Below, in pieces: positions 1 to 7,345 of a stretch of 64,000 nucleotides of DNA. Source of the DNA: Jannaschia pagri. GTDB lineage: Bacteria; Pseudomonadota; Alphaproteobacteria; Rhodobacterales; Rhodobacteraceae. The stretch covers positions 310,001 through 374,000 of the forward strand of contig NZ_BPFH01000004.1 of assembly GCF_019655435.1 (NCBI RefSeq), given 5' to 3'. Below the pieces are notes generated by a model. It worked only from the letters and a program-made list of their open reading frames with translations. It searched no databases and was not told the DNA's origin. The first letter of the stretch is position 1; the number at the start of each line of letters is the position of its first letter. Both the position numbers and the translations under genes were made by a program.

Positions 1-1
1 C

Positions 2-541
2 TATAAGCTGCTGCCTAACGGTCGTCGGCAGGTGGTGAACTTTGTGTTGCCCGGTGACTTCGTTGGTTTGCAGGCGGGCGTCATGGGTGAGATGAAGCAT
101 TCCGTGGAGGCGACCACACCCATGGTCCTATGTGTATTCGACCGGTCAGAATTGTGGACGCTGTTTAAAACACAACCGGAACGCGCCTTTGACCTGACTT
201 GGGCGGCAGCCATGGAGGAGCATTTCTTGGGGGAGGCGCTGACCTCTATCGGACAGATGTCCGCTATGGAGCGCATTGCCTGGGGGCTCGTGCGGTTCCA
301 CGGGCGATGCGAGAACCTTGGTTTGATTGATGGGACGAAATGTCCATTTCCCTATCGTCAACAGGATCTGGCGGATGCTTTGGGGTTGTCCCTCGTCCAT
401 ACCAACAAAACCCTGATGAAACTGCGGGATAGGCAAATCCTATCGATCAACGATGGGATCTTGCAGATCATGGACATCGAAGAAGCGAAGACCGTCGCCC
501 TTCTGCCCATCGATCTCCCTGGTCGGCGGCCACTCATTTGA
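2..541 (+). CDS. Crp/Fnr-family transcriptional regulator (5' end missing)
   Basis: The reading frame is open from the first bases of the window, so the gene starts upstream and only the last 179 codons are present. The visible part starts inside the cyclic-nucleotide-type beta-roll (FVLPGDFVGL is typical of this fold). It continues through a long dimer helix to a C-terminal winged helix-turn-helix of the HTH_Crp_2 type, with YRQQDLADALGLSLVHTNK as the recognition region. Members sense small ligands or redox state and bind DNA as dimers. I see no Fnr-type cysteine cluster, but the N-terminus is absent, so the ligand cannot be inferred. It lies just upstream of dps on the same strand. Confidence 0.85.
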   Translation, partial: YKLLPNGRRQVVNFVLPGDFVGLQAGVMGEMKHSVEATTPMVLCVFDRSELWTLFKTQPERAFDLTWAAAMEEHFLGEALTSIGQMSAMERIAWGLVRFHGRCENLGLIDGTKCPFPYRQQDLADALGLSLVHTNKTLMKLRDRQILSINDGILQIMDIEEAKTVALLPIDLPGRRPLI

Positions 542-623
542 TTTGACTGCTATGCGCGCGCTTGGCCGAGGCTTCCGATCTTTCGAAGATACCAACTGTC
601 ATACGAACACCCGCTGTCTGGTC

Positions 624-648
624 GGAACCAATTGGGGCGCTTGTTGTT
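624..648 (+). promoter_or_regulatory. EcfG-type promoter upstream of dps
   Basis: GGAAC at 624-628 is followed by a 17-base gap and GTT at 646-648. This matches the alphaproteobacterial general-stress sigma consensus (GGAAC, 16-17 bases, CGTT or GTT). The first eight bases, GGAACCAA, are the same as in the phyR/nepR promoter at 2217. The dps start is about 150 bases downstream, which implies a long leader. Of the remaining gap between 542 and 800, I see no gene. Confidence 0.55.
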
Positions 649-800
649 TCTTTAGTGCAAGCGCGCCCAAAAGGCAGCGCGCACCACGAAACCTGAGCGC
701 CCGGCAGGGTCGATCATGGGGGTATCCACTGTCGATCAACAGTGGGGCGCCTCGATCATTCAGCCCGCACTTGGGCGCCTGAGACTAAATGGAGAGAGTT

Positions 801-1298
801 ATGACAAGCCCGCTGAACGTTGTGCCAAAGACCGAGCCCGTGGAAACGGGTGTTCGGGACGTTGAGGGGATCGCGAGCGGCCTCGCTGACGTGTTGGCAG
901 ATACCTACCGTCTGATCTTCAAAACCCATGCCTATCATTGGAACGTGACGGGCCCGACTTTCTACTCGGTGCACAAACTCACCGAAGAGCAATATGAGGA
1001 TATGTTCACCGCCGCCGATGAACTGGCCGAGCGTATCCGGTCGCTGGGGCAGCTGGCGCCCATGCAAATGGCAGACATCATGGAGCGGTCCCGCGTGCAG
1101 GACCCTAAGGGCGTGCTATCGGCCGGCGAGATGGTCGAAGACTTGGCCGCTGATCATGAGAAACTGGCCCACCGTCTGCACGGCCTCGTCGATCTGGTCG
1201 AGGGGCGGAAAGACCCGGTGACAGAAGACCTCGCAACCGAGCGCTCGGCTTTCCATGAGCAGGCCGCCTGGATGCTTCGGGCGCTTGCCGCGCACTAA
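801..1298 (+). CDS. dps: Dps family DNA-binding ferritin-like protein
   Basis: This 165-residue protein has the Dps length and ferroxidase pattern. HWNVTGPTFYSVH carries His46 and His58, followed by Glu62, Asp73 and Glu77, which line up with the metal ligands of E. coli Dps except for Glu in place of Asp at one position. Dps dodecamers store iron using peroxide as oxidant and coat DNA during stress. The start at 801 is chosen because GGAGAG lies just upstream; an in-frame ATG at 789 overlaps that ribosome site. An EcfG-type promoter at 624 and the nearby phyR-nepR-ecfG genes suggest control by the general stress response, which is common for dps in alphaproteobacteria. Confidence 0.95.
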   Translation: MTSPLNVVPKTEPVETGVRDVEGIASGLADVLADTYRLIFKTHAYHWNVTGPTFYSVHKLTEEQYEDMFTAADELAERIRSLGQLAPMQMADIMERSRVQDPKGVLSAGEMVEDLAADHEKLAHRLHGLVDLVEGRKDPVTEDLATERSAFHEQAAWMLRALAAH

Positions 1299-1361
1299 CC
1301 ATAAGTGTGCGCCCCGGTTCTCGCGAGCCGGGGCGCTACTTGGTGAGAGCGGGCGCTACTC

Positions 1362-2189
1362 TCACGCAGGCTCGGATAGATGTTGCGTGGTCGCAAAGAA
1401 CATGGCCTGGCTAACAGCAGCGCGCACCTGTTCCTCCACATAAGGCTTTGTGATGAGGAAGGCAGGCTCCGGCCGGTCACCGGTCAGCAGCCGTTCCGGG
1501 AAAGCCGTGATGAAGATGACCGGCCGGTCCCCCAAGGCCTGCAACAGCGCGTTGACCGCATCAATGCCCGAGGACCGATCCGCCAGTTGGATGTCCGCCA
1601 AAATGAGATCCGGCGCTTTCGCCTTACCCTTAGCGATCGCTTCATCACATGTGCGCGCAATGTCGACCACCGTGTGTCCCATGGTGCTCACGATGGACTT
1701 TAGGTCCATCGCGATGATGCCCTCGTCCTCGATGATCAGAACATCGCCCGTCACCATCTCGCCCATGTCGGCCAGGGCACGGGCGTGCAATTCGGTAACC
1801 TCATCATTGCTGAGGTTTGTGATGGCCGCGATTTCGTCGATGCTGAACCCCTCCACCGTATGCAGCAGCAGCACTTCGCGGGTGTTGGCGGTCAGATGCT
1901 GAAGGCGCCATTGTGCGCGCGCCTCCAAAAGGTCGGCGATCTCATCCTGGGTATCGATGGGGGCGCCAGCGCTGGCCCAGATGCCATGGAAGGTCCGGAA
2001 CAAACCGATTTTCACGCGCTGATGGCTCGGGATCATCGAAGGGTCCGCAACAATGGCTTCGAGGGTAGCAAGCGCGTAGCGATCCCCGCTGTCCTGGGCA
2101 CCAGTTAGGGCCCGGGCATACCGCCGCAGAAAGGGCAATTCGTTGGTCAACTCCACGCCGAGATCTCGGTTCGTGCCGTTGGTGTCCAT
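1362..2189 (-). CDS. phyR: PhyR, anti-anti-sigma response regulator of the general stress response
   Basis: This 275-residue protein has the PhyR architecture: an ECF-sigma-like N-terminal domain (about residues 10-142) fused to a C-terminal receiver domain (about 148-265). The receiver shows the acidic pair in IIEDE, the phospho-acceptor Asp199 in LILADIQLAD, Thr228 in FITAF and Lys248 in ITKPY. When phosphorylated, PhyR-type proteins bind NepR through the sigma-like domain and so release EcfG. AGGAGAGAC precedes the ATG at 2189. The gene is divergent from nepR-ecfG and shares a palindromic EcfG-type promoter with it (2217-2243). That fits the usual feedback in which EcfG activates its own regulators. 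Confidence 0.95.
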   Translation of the reverse strand: MDTNGTNRDLGVELTNELPFLRRYARALTGAQDSGDRYALATLEAIVADPSMIPSHQRVKIGLFRTFHGIWASAGAPIDTQDEIADLLEARAQWRLQHLTANTREVLLLHTVEGFSIDEIAAITNLSNDEVTELHARALADMGEMVTGDVLIIEDEGIIAMDLKSIVSTMGHTVVDIARTCDEAIAKGKAKAPDLILADIQLADRSSGIDAVNALLQALGDRPVIFITAFPERLLTGDRPEPAFLITKPYVEEQVRAAVSQAMFFATTQHLSEPA

Positions 2190-2216
2190 CGGGTCTCTCC
2201 TGTGTCAACTTTTTAT

Positions 2217-2243
2217 GGAACCAACGGGCGCCGCATTAGTTCC
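2217..2243. promoter_or_regulatory. Palindromic bidirectional EcfG-type promoter between phyR and nepR
   Basis: GGAAC at 2217-2221 and GTTCC at 2239-2243 are exact reverse complements separated by 17 bases. On the plus strand this reads GGAAC, 17 bases, GTT toward nepR (start 2276). On the minus strand it reads GGAAC, 17 bases, GTT toward phyR (start 2189). The -35 element of each direction is therefore the -10 element of the other. The repeat, spacing and placement are seen directly; its use by EcfG in both directions is inferred. Confidence 0.75.
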
Positions 2244-2275
2244 CCACTGAGGATCATTTATTCACGAGAGACGAG

Positions 2276-2449
2276 ATGGCTTCGCAGGAGAAAAAGGAAA
2301 GGACGTCCGCATCGGAGGTCGACCGCCAGATCGACGAGAATTTGCGGCGGGTCTTCGATGATGCCGCCGCCGAACCGCTGCCAGATCGATTTACCGACCT
2401 GATTGCCAAACTCAAGTCAAAAGAAGGGGATACGTCGAATGGCAACTGA
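2276..2449 (+). CDS. nepR: NepR, anti-sigma factor of EcfG
   Basis: A 57-residue open frame from ATG 2276 to TGA 2447-2449. It carries the conserved NepR helix pair, IDENLRRVFDDAAAEP and LPDRFTDLIAKL. NepR proteins wrap around EcfG and keep it inactive until phosphorylated PhyR takes NepR away. The last 11 bases overlap the start of the sigma factor gene, so the two are probably translationally coupled, as usual for this pair. A short purine-rich stretch (GAGAGACGAG) precedes the start. It is only 57 codons long and easily missed by length cutoffs, but its position between phyR and the sigma gene and its motif leave little doubt. Confidence 0.92.
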   Translation: MASQEKKERTSASEVDRQIDENLRRVFDDAAAEPLPDRFTDLIAKLKSKEGDTSNGN

Positions 2450-2987
2450 TCCCCGAGAGGAAATCGTCGAACATTTGCCTGCGATGCGCGCCTTTGCGCG
2501 GTCGCTGACCCGGAACGCGTCGGCGGCCGATGATCTGGTGCAAGACACTGTGGTGAAGGCCTGGTCAAACATCGATAAGTTCCAAGCGGGCACCAACATG
2601 CGAGCCTGGCTGTTCACGATTTTGCGCAACACATTCTACTCCCTCCGCCGGAAACGGTCGCGAGAAGTAGAGGACGGCGATGGTCTTTTGGCCGAGCAGC
2701 TGTCCGAAAAGCCAGCCCATGACGGACGTTTGGTTATGAACGATTTCCGCGAGGCTTTCGCGCTGCTGCCAGATGAACAACGCGAGGCGTTACTTCTCGT
2801 GGGGGCGTCCGGTTTTTCCTATGAGGAAGCCGCTGACATGTGCGATTGCGCGGTCGGCACAATCAAGAGCCGTGCCAACCGAGGGCGCAAACGTCTCGCG
2901 GAACTCATGCATCTCAATGAAGATGAGCCGATGGAAATGACGGACATGGCCACCATGGCAGTGGTGACAGGAAAACCGGCTGCGTGA
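2439..2987 (+). CDS. ecfG: EcfG-type (ECF15) RNA polymerase sigma factor
   Basis: A 182-residue ECF sigma factor. Region 2 spans about residues 12-72 (AADDLVQDTVVKAWSNID, then MRAWLFTILRNTFY) and region 4 about 105-165 (LLPDEQREALLLV, SYEEAADMCDCAVGTIKSR). Such sigmas recognise GGAAC/GTT promoters, and several lie nearby. The ATG at 2439 overlaps the end of nepR and has AAGAAGGGGA upstream; a TTG at 2403 in the same frame is less likely. Its stop overlaps the GTG start of the downstream kinase, so nepR, this gene and the kinase form one transcription unit. Held in check by NepR and freed by PhyR by family knowledge. Confidence 0.95.
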   Translation: MATDPREEIVEHLPAMRAFARSLTRNASAADDLVQDTVVKAWSNIDKFQAGTNMRAWLFTILRNTFYSLRRKRSREVEDGDGLLAEQLSEKPAHDGRLVMNDFREAFALLPDEQREALLLVGASGFSYEEAADMCDCAVGTIKSRANRGRKRLAELMHLNEDEPMEMTDMATMAVVTGKPAA

Positions 2988-4753
2988 CCTCCATCGCGCG
3001 GGCATGGGCACGGGCCAAGGGGCAGGCCGGGCGGCTGCGGGTCAGATTGGTCCTGTTGCTCAGCCTCGCGATTCTGCCGCTGGGTTTGATTGCTGTGATC
3101 CAGACCGCAACCGTCATCCGGGATGCCCGCGCCCTGGAGGAGCGGGACATCCTGGCCCGCACTTCCCGCGCGGTTCACATTGAGCGCGCGATCCTCCGCC
3201 GGGCCTTTGGGGCCGCGGATGCCCTCGGCGCGACCGCCGTCGCGGTTGGCGCGTCGTCCCCAGCGTGCCAAGCGGCAATGGCCAGCGTTGTCAATATCGA
3301 AGCAGCTTTCGTCTTCGCGGGCTTTATCGGAGCCGATGGGGTCATGCGGTGTTCGTCTGCGGGCGGGACCACAAGCTTTAGCGCCCATCCGGAGTGGTTA
3401 GCATTCGTCCAGGATCCAAAGCCCGGCGCTTCGGTCAACACAAACGGCGAAGTCTCCGGCCAATCGGTGGTCATCGTCACCGTCCCAGTTGAGGCAGCGG
3501 ATGGTATACTTCTCGGGGCGGTCTCGATCTCCGTCCCCCACAGATTGACGGATCACTTGCTGTCCGTTGACGGCGATGCCCTCCTGCTCGCCTTGATCAA
3601 TCCCGATGGCGACATCCTCGCGGCCAGCACGGGGATCGCCGATACCGAGCGGTTCCTAGCCGCTGGCGTGGTGCCGAGCGAGGCGAACATCAACAGCCTG
3701 GGCGCAACCTACCGGTTCGAGGCGGCCGACGGCGGTGAAAAGATGGCCGCAGTCGTGCCTCTGCTGGATGATCGGATCTACATCCTGGGTTTATGGGACC
3801 CGGAGGAAAGCGCCTTTACGATTTCACCCTTTGGCCTCGCCGCTCCGCTCTTTCCAATTGTCATGTGGATTGCGTCGCTCCTGGTGGCGATGTTGGCTGT
3901 GGATCGGCTGGTTCTACGCCATTTGTCGGTGCTGCGGCGGAGGATGGTTGGCTTTTCCGTTGATGACCCAACGGCGGAGCCCGTCGTCTTGCGAAATGCC
4001 CCGCAAGAAATCGAGAGCATCGCGCGCGCCTATAACGGTCTGACGGCCCGCGTGCTCCGCGACCGTGGGGTTCTCGAAGACAACGTTCGCGAGAAAGAGA
4101 TCCTGCTGCGCGAGGTTCACCACCGCGTGAAAAACAACCTGCAGCTTATCTCGTCAATCATGAGCATGCAGATCCGCGCCATTGAAGATACGCCCGCAAA
4201 GACAGCGATCCGCCGTCTCCAAGACCGTGTTGTCAGCCTGTCCGCTGTCCACAAGGCTCTGTATGCGGACACCGATTTGGAAACGGTGCGCGCTGATAAG
4301 CTGTTGAAGGAAGTCATCGACGACACTTTGGTCGTGGGCTTGGGGCTCAAGACCGAGTTTTTGGTCGACAGCAGCTACGACCGCCTCGACGTCGACCCGG
4401 ATCAGGCGATCCCCATCGCGCTTTTGGCCAATGAGCTTGTGACCAATGCCGTCAAACACTTGGGCCGCCCGGCGGAGGGACCCGCGCAGATTACGATCAC
4501 CCTTGGTGTGGACCAGGATGATGTTTCTTTGAGGATTTGCAACACCATCGGCGATCAGATCTTGTCAGATCCTGTGAGCGATGGGACGGGCCTCGGCTCT
4601 CGCCTGATTGGGGCCTTCGTGTCCCAACTGGGAGGCACGATTGTTCAAGGTCCGACGAAAGATCCGGGTCAGTACGCCGTCGAGGTTCGCTTCAAGGTGC
4701 TGCGTCCGGTGAAGGCCACGGTGTTTGGTCCTTCGCTCCCGCAGGCCGGGTGA
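2984..4753 (+). CDS. HWE/HisKA_2-family sensor histidine kinase of the general stress response
   Basis: A 589-residue membrane kinase. One membrane segment lies near residues 20-42, an extracytoplasmic sensing region at about 43-283, and a second membrane segment near 284-308. A HAMP-like linker follows, then a HisKA_2 phosphoacceptor region with REVHHRVKNNLQ (His379/380) and an HATPase domain whose N-box is LLANELVTNAVKH. HisKA_2/HWE kinases next to phyR commonly phosphorylate PhyR (PhyK, PhyT and PakF types), and I infer the same here. The start is GTG at 2984, giving a GTGA overlap with the ecfG stop. The sensing region has no signature I recognise, so the stimulus is unknown. Confidence 0.88.
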   Translation: MTSIARAWARAKGQAGRLRVRLVLLLSLAILPLGLIAVIQTATVIRDARALEERDILARTSRAVHIERAILRRAFGAADALGATAVAVGASSPACQAAMASVVNIEAAFVFAGFIGADGVMRCSSAGGTTSFSAHPEWLAFVQDPKPGASVNTNGEVSGQSVVIVTVPVEAADGILLGAVSISVPHRLTDHLLSVDGDALLLALINPDGDILAASTGIADTERFLAAGVVPSEANINSLGATYRFEAADGGEKMAAVVPLLDDRIYILGLWDPEESAFTISPFGLAAPLFPIVMWIASLLVAMLAVDRLVLRHLSVLRRRMVGFSVDDPTAEPVVLRNAPQEIESIARAYNGLTARVLRDRGVLEDNVREKEILLREVHHRVKNNLQLISSIMSMQIRAIEDTPAKTAIRRLQDRVVSLSAVHKALYADTDLETVRADKLLKEVIDDTLVVGLGLKTEFLVDSSYDRLDVDPDQAIPIALLANELVTNAVKHLGRPAEGPAQITITLGVDQDDVSLRICNTIGDQILSDPVSDGTGLGSRLIGAFVSQLGGTIVQGPTKDPGQYAVEVRFKVLRPVKATVFGPSLPQAG

Positions 4754-4768
4754 CATCCCGTTTGCCTG

Positions 4769-5767
4769 TCACTCGACAGCTGCATCGGCAATCAGGTCCG
4801 CAAGCTCCGCCTCCCCGACCCGCAAGCCACTCCGTGCCGGTCCGACGGACCAAGCCGACGTTGTCCCCGCACGCGCCGCATCCAGGATTGCGGGATGGAT
4901 GTAGCTTTTGCGCGCCACCGCGGGTGTGTTGTGCAAGGCCTCGGCCGCAGCGGTCGCGAGGGCAGACAGCGGAGGGACATCCTCCTGCGCGGCCACGAGA
5001 TAGGCCGCCCGGCTTCCATTCCAGGTTCGAAAGTCCTTGGGCGTAATGTCTTCCCCTCCGACATCGGCCATTCGGTCCGCCGCGCGCTTCGGGTCAACGG
5101 GCCGCGCAACGCCCCGCGCATCATACCACCGGATCAGCCGGGTCTGGCGTTTCGACCCTTTGAGGTCCGTAAGCCGTGCCGTAAGGTTTCGCCCGCTAAT
5201 GCGCTTGGTCACCGGGGTTCCGCCTTTGGCGCGGTAGGAGAGCTTACCTTGCGATCCAACCACACGGAGATGTCGACTTTGGAGTGTTGTGGCCCCAAAG
5301 CTGCCGTTCTCCCGTGTGTACCGCCGCGCGCCTATGCGAAGCGAGTGGCGATCCATCAGCGCAAGAACAATGGCGATTGCATCGTCTTCGGCCATGCCTT
5401 TCCCGGCAAGATGGCCAGCGATCCAACGGCGGAGACGGGGCAGGGCGCGGGCCAGGGCACCTAGCCGATCAAACTTGGATGCTGCGTGATGTTCCATCCA
5501 CCTCGGGTGATAACGATACTGCTTACGACCCGCCGCGTCCCGGCCGGTAGCCAGCAGATATCCCTCCGAGTGTGGGGACATCCAAACCGACGTATAGGCT
5601 GGCGGGACGGCGAGCGCTCGGAGCCTCTGCTTGGTCATTGGACAATCAACTGTCGTCCCATCGGGCGCGACATAAGAAAACCCTCGGCCCCGGCGCCGAC
5701 GACGGATGCCAGGGTAACTGTCAGGGTAGTGGACGAGGTCGAGCTTGTGGCAAAGCGCTTCGGTCAT
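4769..5767 (-). CDS. DNA topoisomerase IB (poxvirus-like family)
   Basis: A type IB topoisomerase of the bacterial, poxvirus-like family, which relaxes supercoils through a 3'-phosphotyrosine intermediate. The N-terminal core begins DSYPGIRRRRRGRGFSY. The catalytic half shows SLRIGARRYTRENGSFG, then DFRTWNGSRAAYLV, and the nucleophile Tyr289 in ARKSYIHP. The start at 5767 gives 332 residues and matches where the family usually begins. An in-frame ATG at 5845 would add 26 residues, and neither start has a clear ribosome site. It lies 16 bases beyond the convergent kinase gene, inside the stress island. A GGAAC box at 5992-5996 on this strand has the wrong gap for a confident EcfG promoter. Confidence 0.88.
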   Translation of the reverse strand: MTEALCHKLDLVHYPDSYPGIRRRRRGRGFSYVAPDGTTVDCPMTKQRLRALAVPPAYTSVWMSPHSEGYLLATGRDAAGRKQYRYHPRWMEHHAASKFDRLGALARALPRLRRWIAGHLAGKGMAEDDAIAIVLALMDRHSLRIGARRYTRENGSFGATTLQSRHLRVVGSQGKLSYRAKGGTPVTKRISGRNLTARLTDLKGSKRQTRLIRWYDARGVARPVDPKRAADRMADVGGEDITPKDFRTWNGSRAAYLVAAQEDVPPLSALATAAAEALHNTPAVARKSYIHPAILDAARAGTTSAWSVGPARSGLRVGEAELADLIADAAVE

Positions 5768-6051
5768 ACCGCAGGAAACGCGACAAATTCGTCCAAGTTC
5801 CCAGGACACATCCGTCAGCGCAGCGCCCCCAGTGACATCGCGCATAACGTGCTGGCTCTGCTAAAGCCGATTAGTTTTGACACCGGCCCTCCGTCTAAAC
5901 CGACTTCATCGGATCGTTGCGTAATGCTCACCACGCGCGAGCGGCATAGGTGATGGCGCGTCTGATCGTAACGGTCCAAATGAAAACACGTGTTCCATTG
6001 CATTGCCTACCAACTCCCCCCGCGCTGGCGTGCTGACTGGTGTCACACCGC

Positions 6052-6309
6052 TCAGCCGTTGCGGAGGGCATCGATCAATTTCGCCTTCGTCATGTCCGAC
6101 CGACCGTGGATCTCTAACTCTCTCGCGCGCTCCAATAGCTCCTGCTTCGTCCAATCCTCATAGGGCGGGTTCTGGCCGCCGATTTTTGACGGGGTCTGGT
6201 CGGGGTTCGCCTGGGCATTGGCGATGCGGGCGGCCTTCTCCTTCGACATGCCCTTATCGCGGAGCGCGCCGTAGGTGTCCTCTTTCTTGATGCTTGGCCG
6301 CTCATTCAT
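6052..6309 (-). CDS. Small stress protein with Rho-termination-factor N-terminal-like domain
   Basis: This 85-residue protein has a conserved N-terminal half (MNERPSIKKEDTYGALRDKG, then MSKEKAARIANAQAN) and a C-terminal SAP/Rho_N-like helical motif (WTKQELLERARELEI, MTKAKLIDALRNG). Proteins of this type are common in alphaproteobacterial stress regulons; their biochemical role is unknown to me, and the Rho_N-like fold hints at nucleic-acid binding. The start at 6309 is preceded by AGGAGACC. A near-perfect EcfG promoter lies just upstream (6340-6365), so general stress control is likely. It is divergent from the membrane-protein operon that begins at 6480. Confidence 0.85.
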   Translation of the reverse strand: MNERPSIKKEDTYGALRDKGMSKEKAARIANAQANPDQTPSKIGGQNPPYEDWTKQELLERARELEIHGRSDMTKAKLIDALRNG

Positions 6310-6339
6310 CGCTCGGTCTCCTGGCAAAACGGATCTCCG

Positions 6340-6365
6340 AAACGCGCCAACACGGAAATCGTTCC
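6340..6365 (-). promoter_or_regulatory. EcfG-type promoter for the Rho_N-like small protein
   Basis: On the minus strand GGAAC (6365-6361) is followed by a 16-base gap and CGTTT (6344-6340), the full consensus. The expected transcript start leaves roughly 20-25 bases to the ATG at 6309, a typical leader length. Confidence 0.75.
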
Positions 6366-6388
6366 GCGCGAAGTCTGCCGCAGGCTTG

Positions 6389-6413
6389 GGAACAAGAGCC
6401 CAGCCAACGCGTT
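6389..6413 (+). promoter_or_regulatory. EcfG-type promoter for the stress membrane-protein operon
   Basis: GGAAC at 6389-6393, a 16-base gap and CGTT at 6410-6413 match the consensus exactly. It is back to back with the minus-strand promoter at 6340-6365, with 23 bases between the two -35 elements. The first downstream gene begins at 6480. Confidence 0.75.
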
Positions 6414-6479
6414 GTCTAAGCAACTGCACACGCACACCATCCGAACCGCAGGTGTCCCTGCGCGAGAAGGAGAACGGAG

Positions 6480-6935
6480 ATGACGGACACTGGGTCCACC
6501 AAAGCTAAGCGAACTGACGCCTCGCGCGACTTCGCGGCAGAGGCGAAATCCTACGCGGACCAGGCCATGGGCGCGGCCCGCGACACGCTTGCTGACCATG
6601 CCGAAGCACAGGCGGATACGGTTGCACGAGCAGGGGCAGGTCTGTCCGGCACACCATACGTGCGCGAGGCGGCAACGCATCTGTCCGCATCCTTGTTGCA
6701 GGTTGCCGATGCGCTTCGGACAACCGATCTGGAGGCGCTGCAATCTGATGCCCGAGCCTTTGCCAGCCAAAATCCGGCGCTCTTTTATGGCGGTGCAGCC
6801 GCCCTTGGCTTCCTGGCGACCCGCGCAATGAAAGCCTCAGATCGTTCAGCCACGGGTAGCGTCAGCGCCCCGGAAAGCGCGCCCGGTGGTAATGGCCCGG
6901 CGCACACCACGGCGCGCAAATGGGGCTACGTGTAA
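6480..6935 (+). CDS. Stress-induced protein with C-terminal membrane anchor (nutrient-deprivation-induced type)
   Basis: A 151-residue protein. An alanine-rich, amphipathic helical region (about residues 10-90, DFAAEAKSYADQAMGAARDT and similar) is followed by a single hydrophobic segment beginning QNPALFYGGAAALGFLATR (about 98-117). The layout resembles ElaB/YqjD-type anchored proteins and the nutrient-deprivation-induced proteins of Roseobacters. Its molecular function is not known. AGAAGGAGAACGGAG precedes the ATG. The stop overlaps the next gene as TAATG, so it is the first gene of an operon with the holin-like and DUF3618 genes, driven by the EcfG promoter at 6389. Confidence 0.8.
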   Translation: MTDTGSTKAKRTDASRDFAAEAKSYADQAMGAARDTLADHAEAQADTVARAGAGLSGTPYVREAATHLSASLLQVADALRTTDLEALQSDARAFASQNPALFYGGAAALGFLATRAMKASDRSATGSVSAPESAPGGNGPAHTTARKWGYV

Positions 6936-7345
6936 TGGCCCCCAGGAACCCAGATACCATCAGGCGTGAGCTTATGGGGCTATTGGATGCTGTCTCACGC
7001 GTTCTTCGAGCAGAGGCGGCCCTGGCCAAGGCTGAAGTTGGCGAAAACCTCGGTCGGATGGGCGTGGCTCTTGCGGCCGTAGTTACCGGTGGCATCATTG
7101 CCATCCTGGCCCTTGGCGCGCTGCTCTGCGCGGCTGTGGCGGGCGCCGTGGCCCTTGGTCTTCCCGTTTGGGCCGCGTCCTTACTCGTCGCTGTCGTCCT
7201 GTTCGGTCTGGCTGGCGGCCTGTTTGCATGGGGACTGTCCGGCCTAAAGGCACGTCGCCTGATCCCAACCCGCAGCCTGTCCAACGTGCAGCGTGACTTT
7301 GATGTTTTGAAGGAGGCGTTCGATGGCGGATCTTTCCGCACTTGA
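6935..7345 (+). CDS. Phage holin family (Phage_holin_3_6 / DUF1469-like) membrane protein
   Basis: This 136-residue protein has an N-terminal amphipathic helix (TIRRELMGLLDAVSRVLRAE) and two hydrophobic segments (about residues 43-67 and 72-98). This is the pattern of the putative Actinobacterial Holin-X / phage holin 3_6 family. Despite the family name these are usually chromosomal stress-associated membrane proteins, and no phage genes are nearby. The ATG at 6935 overlaps the preceding stop (TAATG). An upstream in-frame ATG at 6920 would sit inside the previous gene. Its end overlaps the DUF3618 gene by 23 bases. Function inferred only from family and operon. Confidence 0.82.
   Translation: MAPRNPDTIRRELMGLLDAVSRVLRAEAALAKAEVGENLGRMGVALAAVVTGGIIAILALGALLCAAVAGAVALGLPVWAASLLVAVVLFGLAGGLFAWGLSGLKARRLIPTRSLSNVQRDFDVLKEAFDGGSFRT

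Noticed and set aside
5970-5996. EcfG promoter for the topoisomerase gene
   Set aside because: The gap between GGAAC and CGTT is 18 bases, outside the 16-17 seen at the other sites; listed only as a possibility.
6935-7345. Evidence of a prophage from the holin family name
   Set aside because: No phage structural, integrase or lysis genes are nearby; the family is chromosomal and stress-associated.
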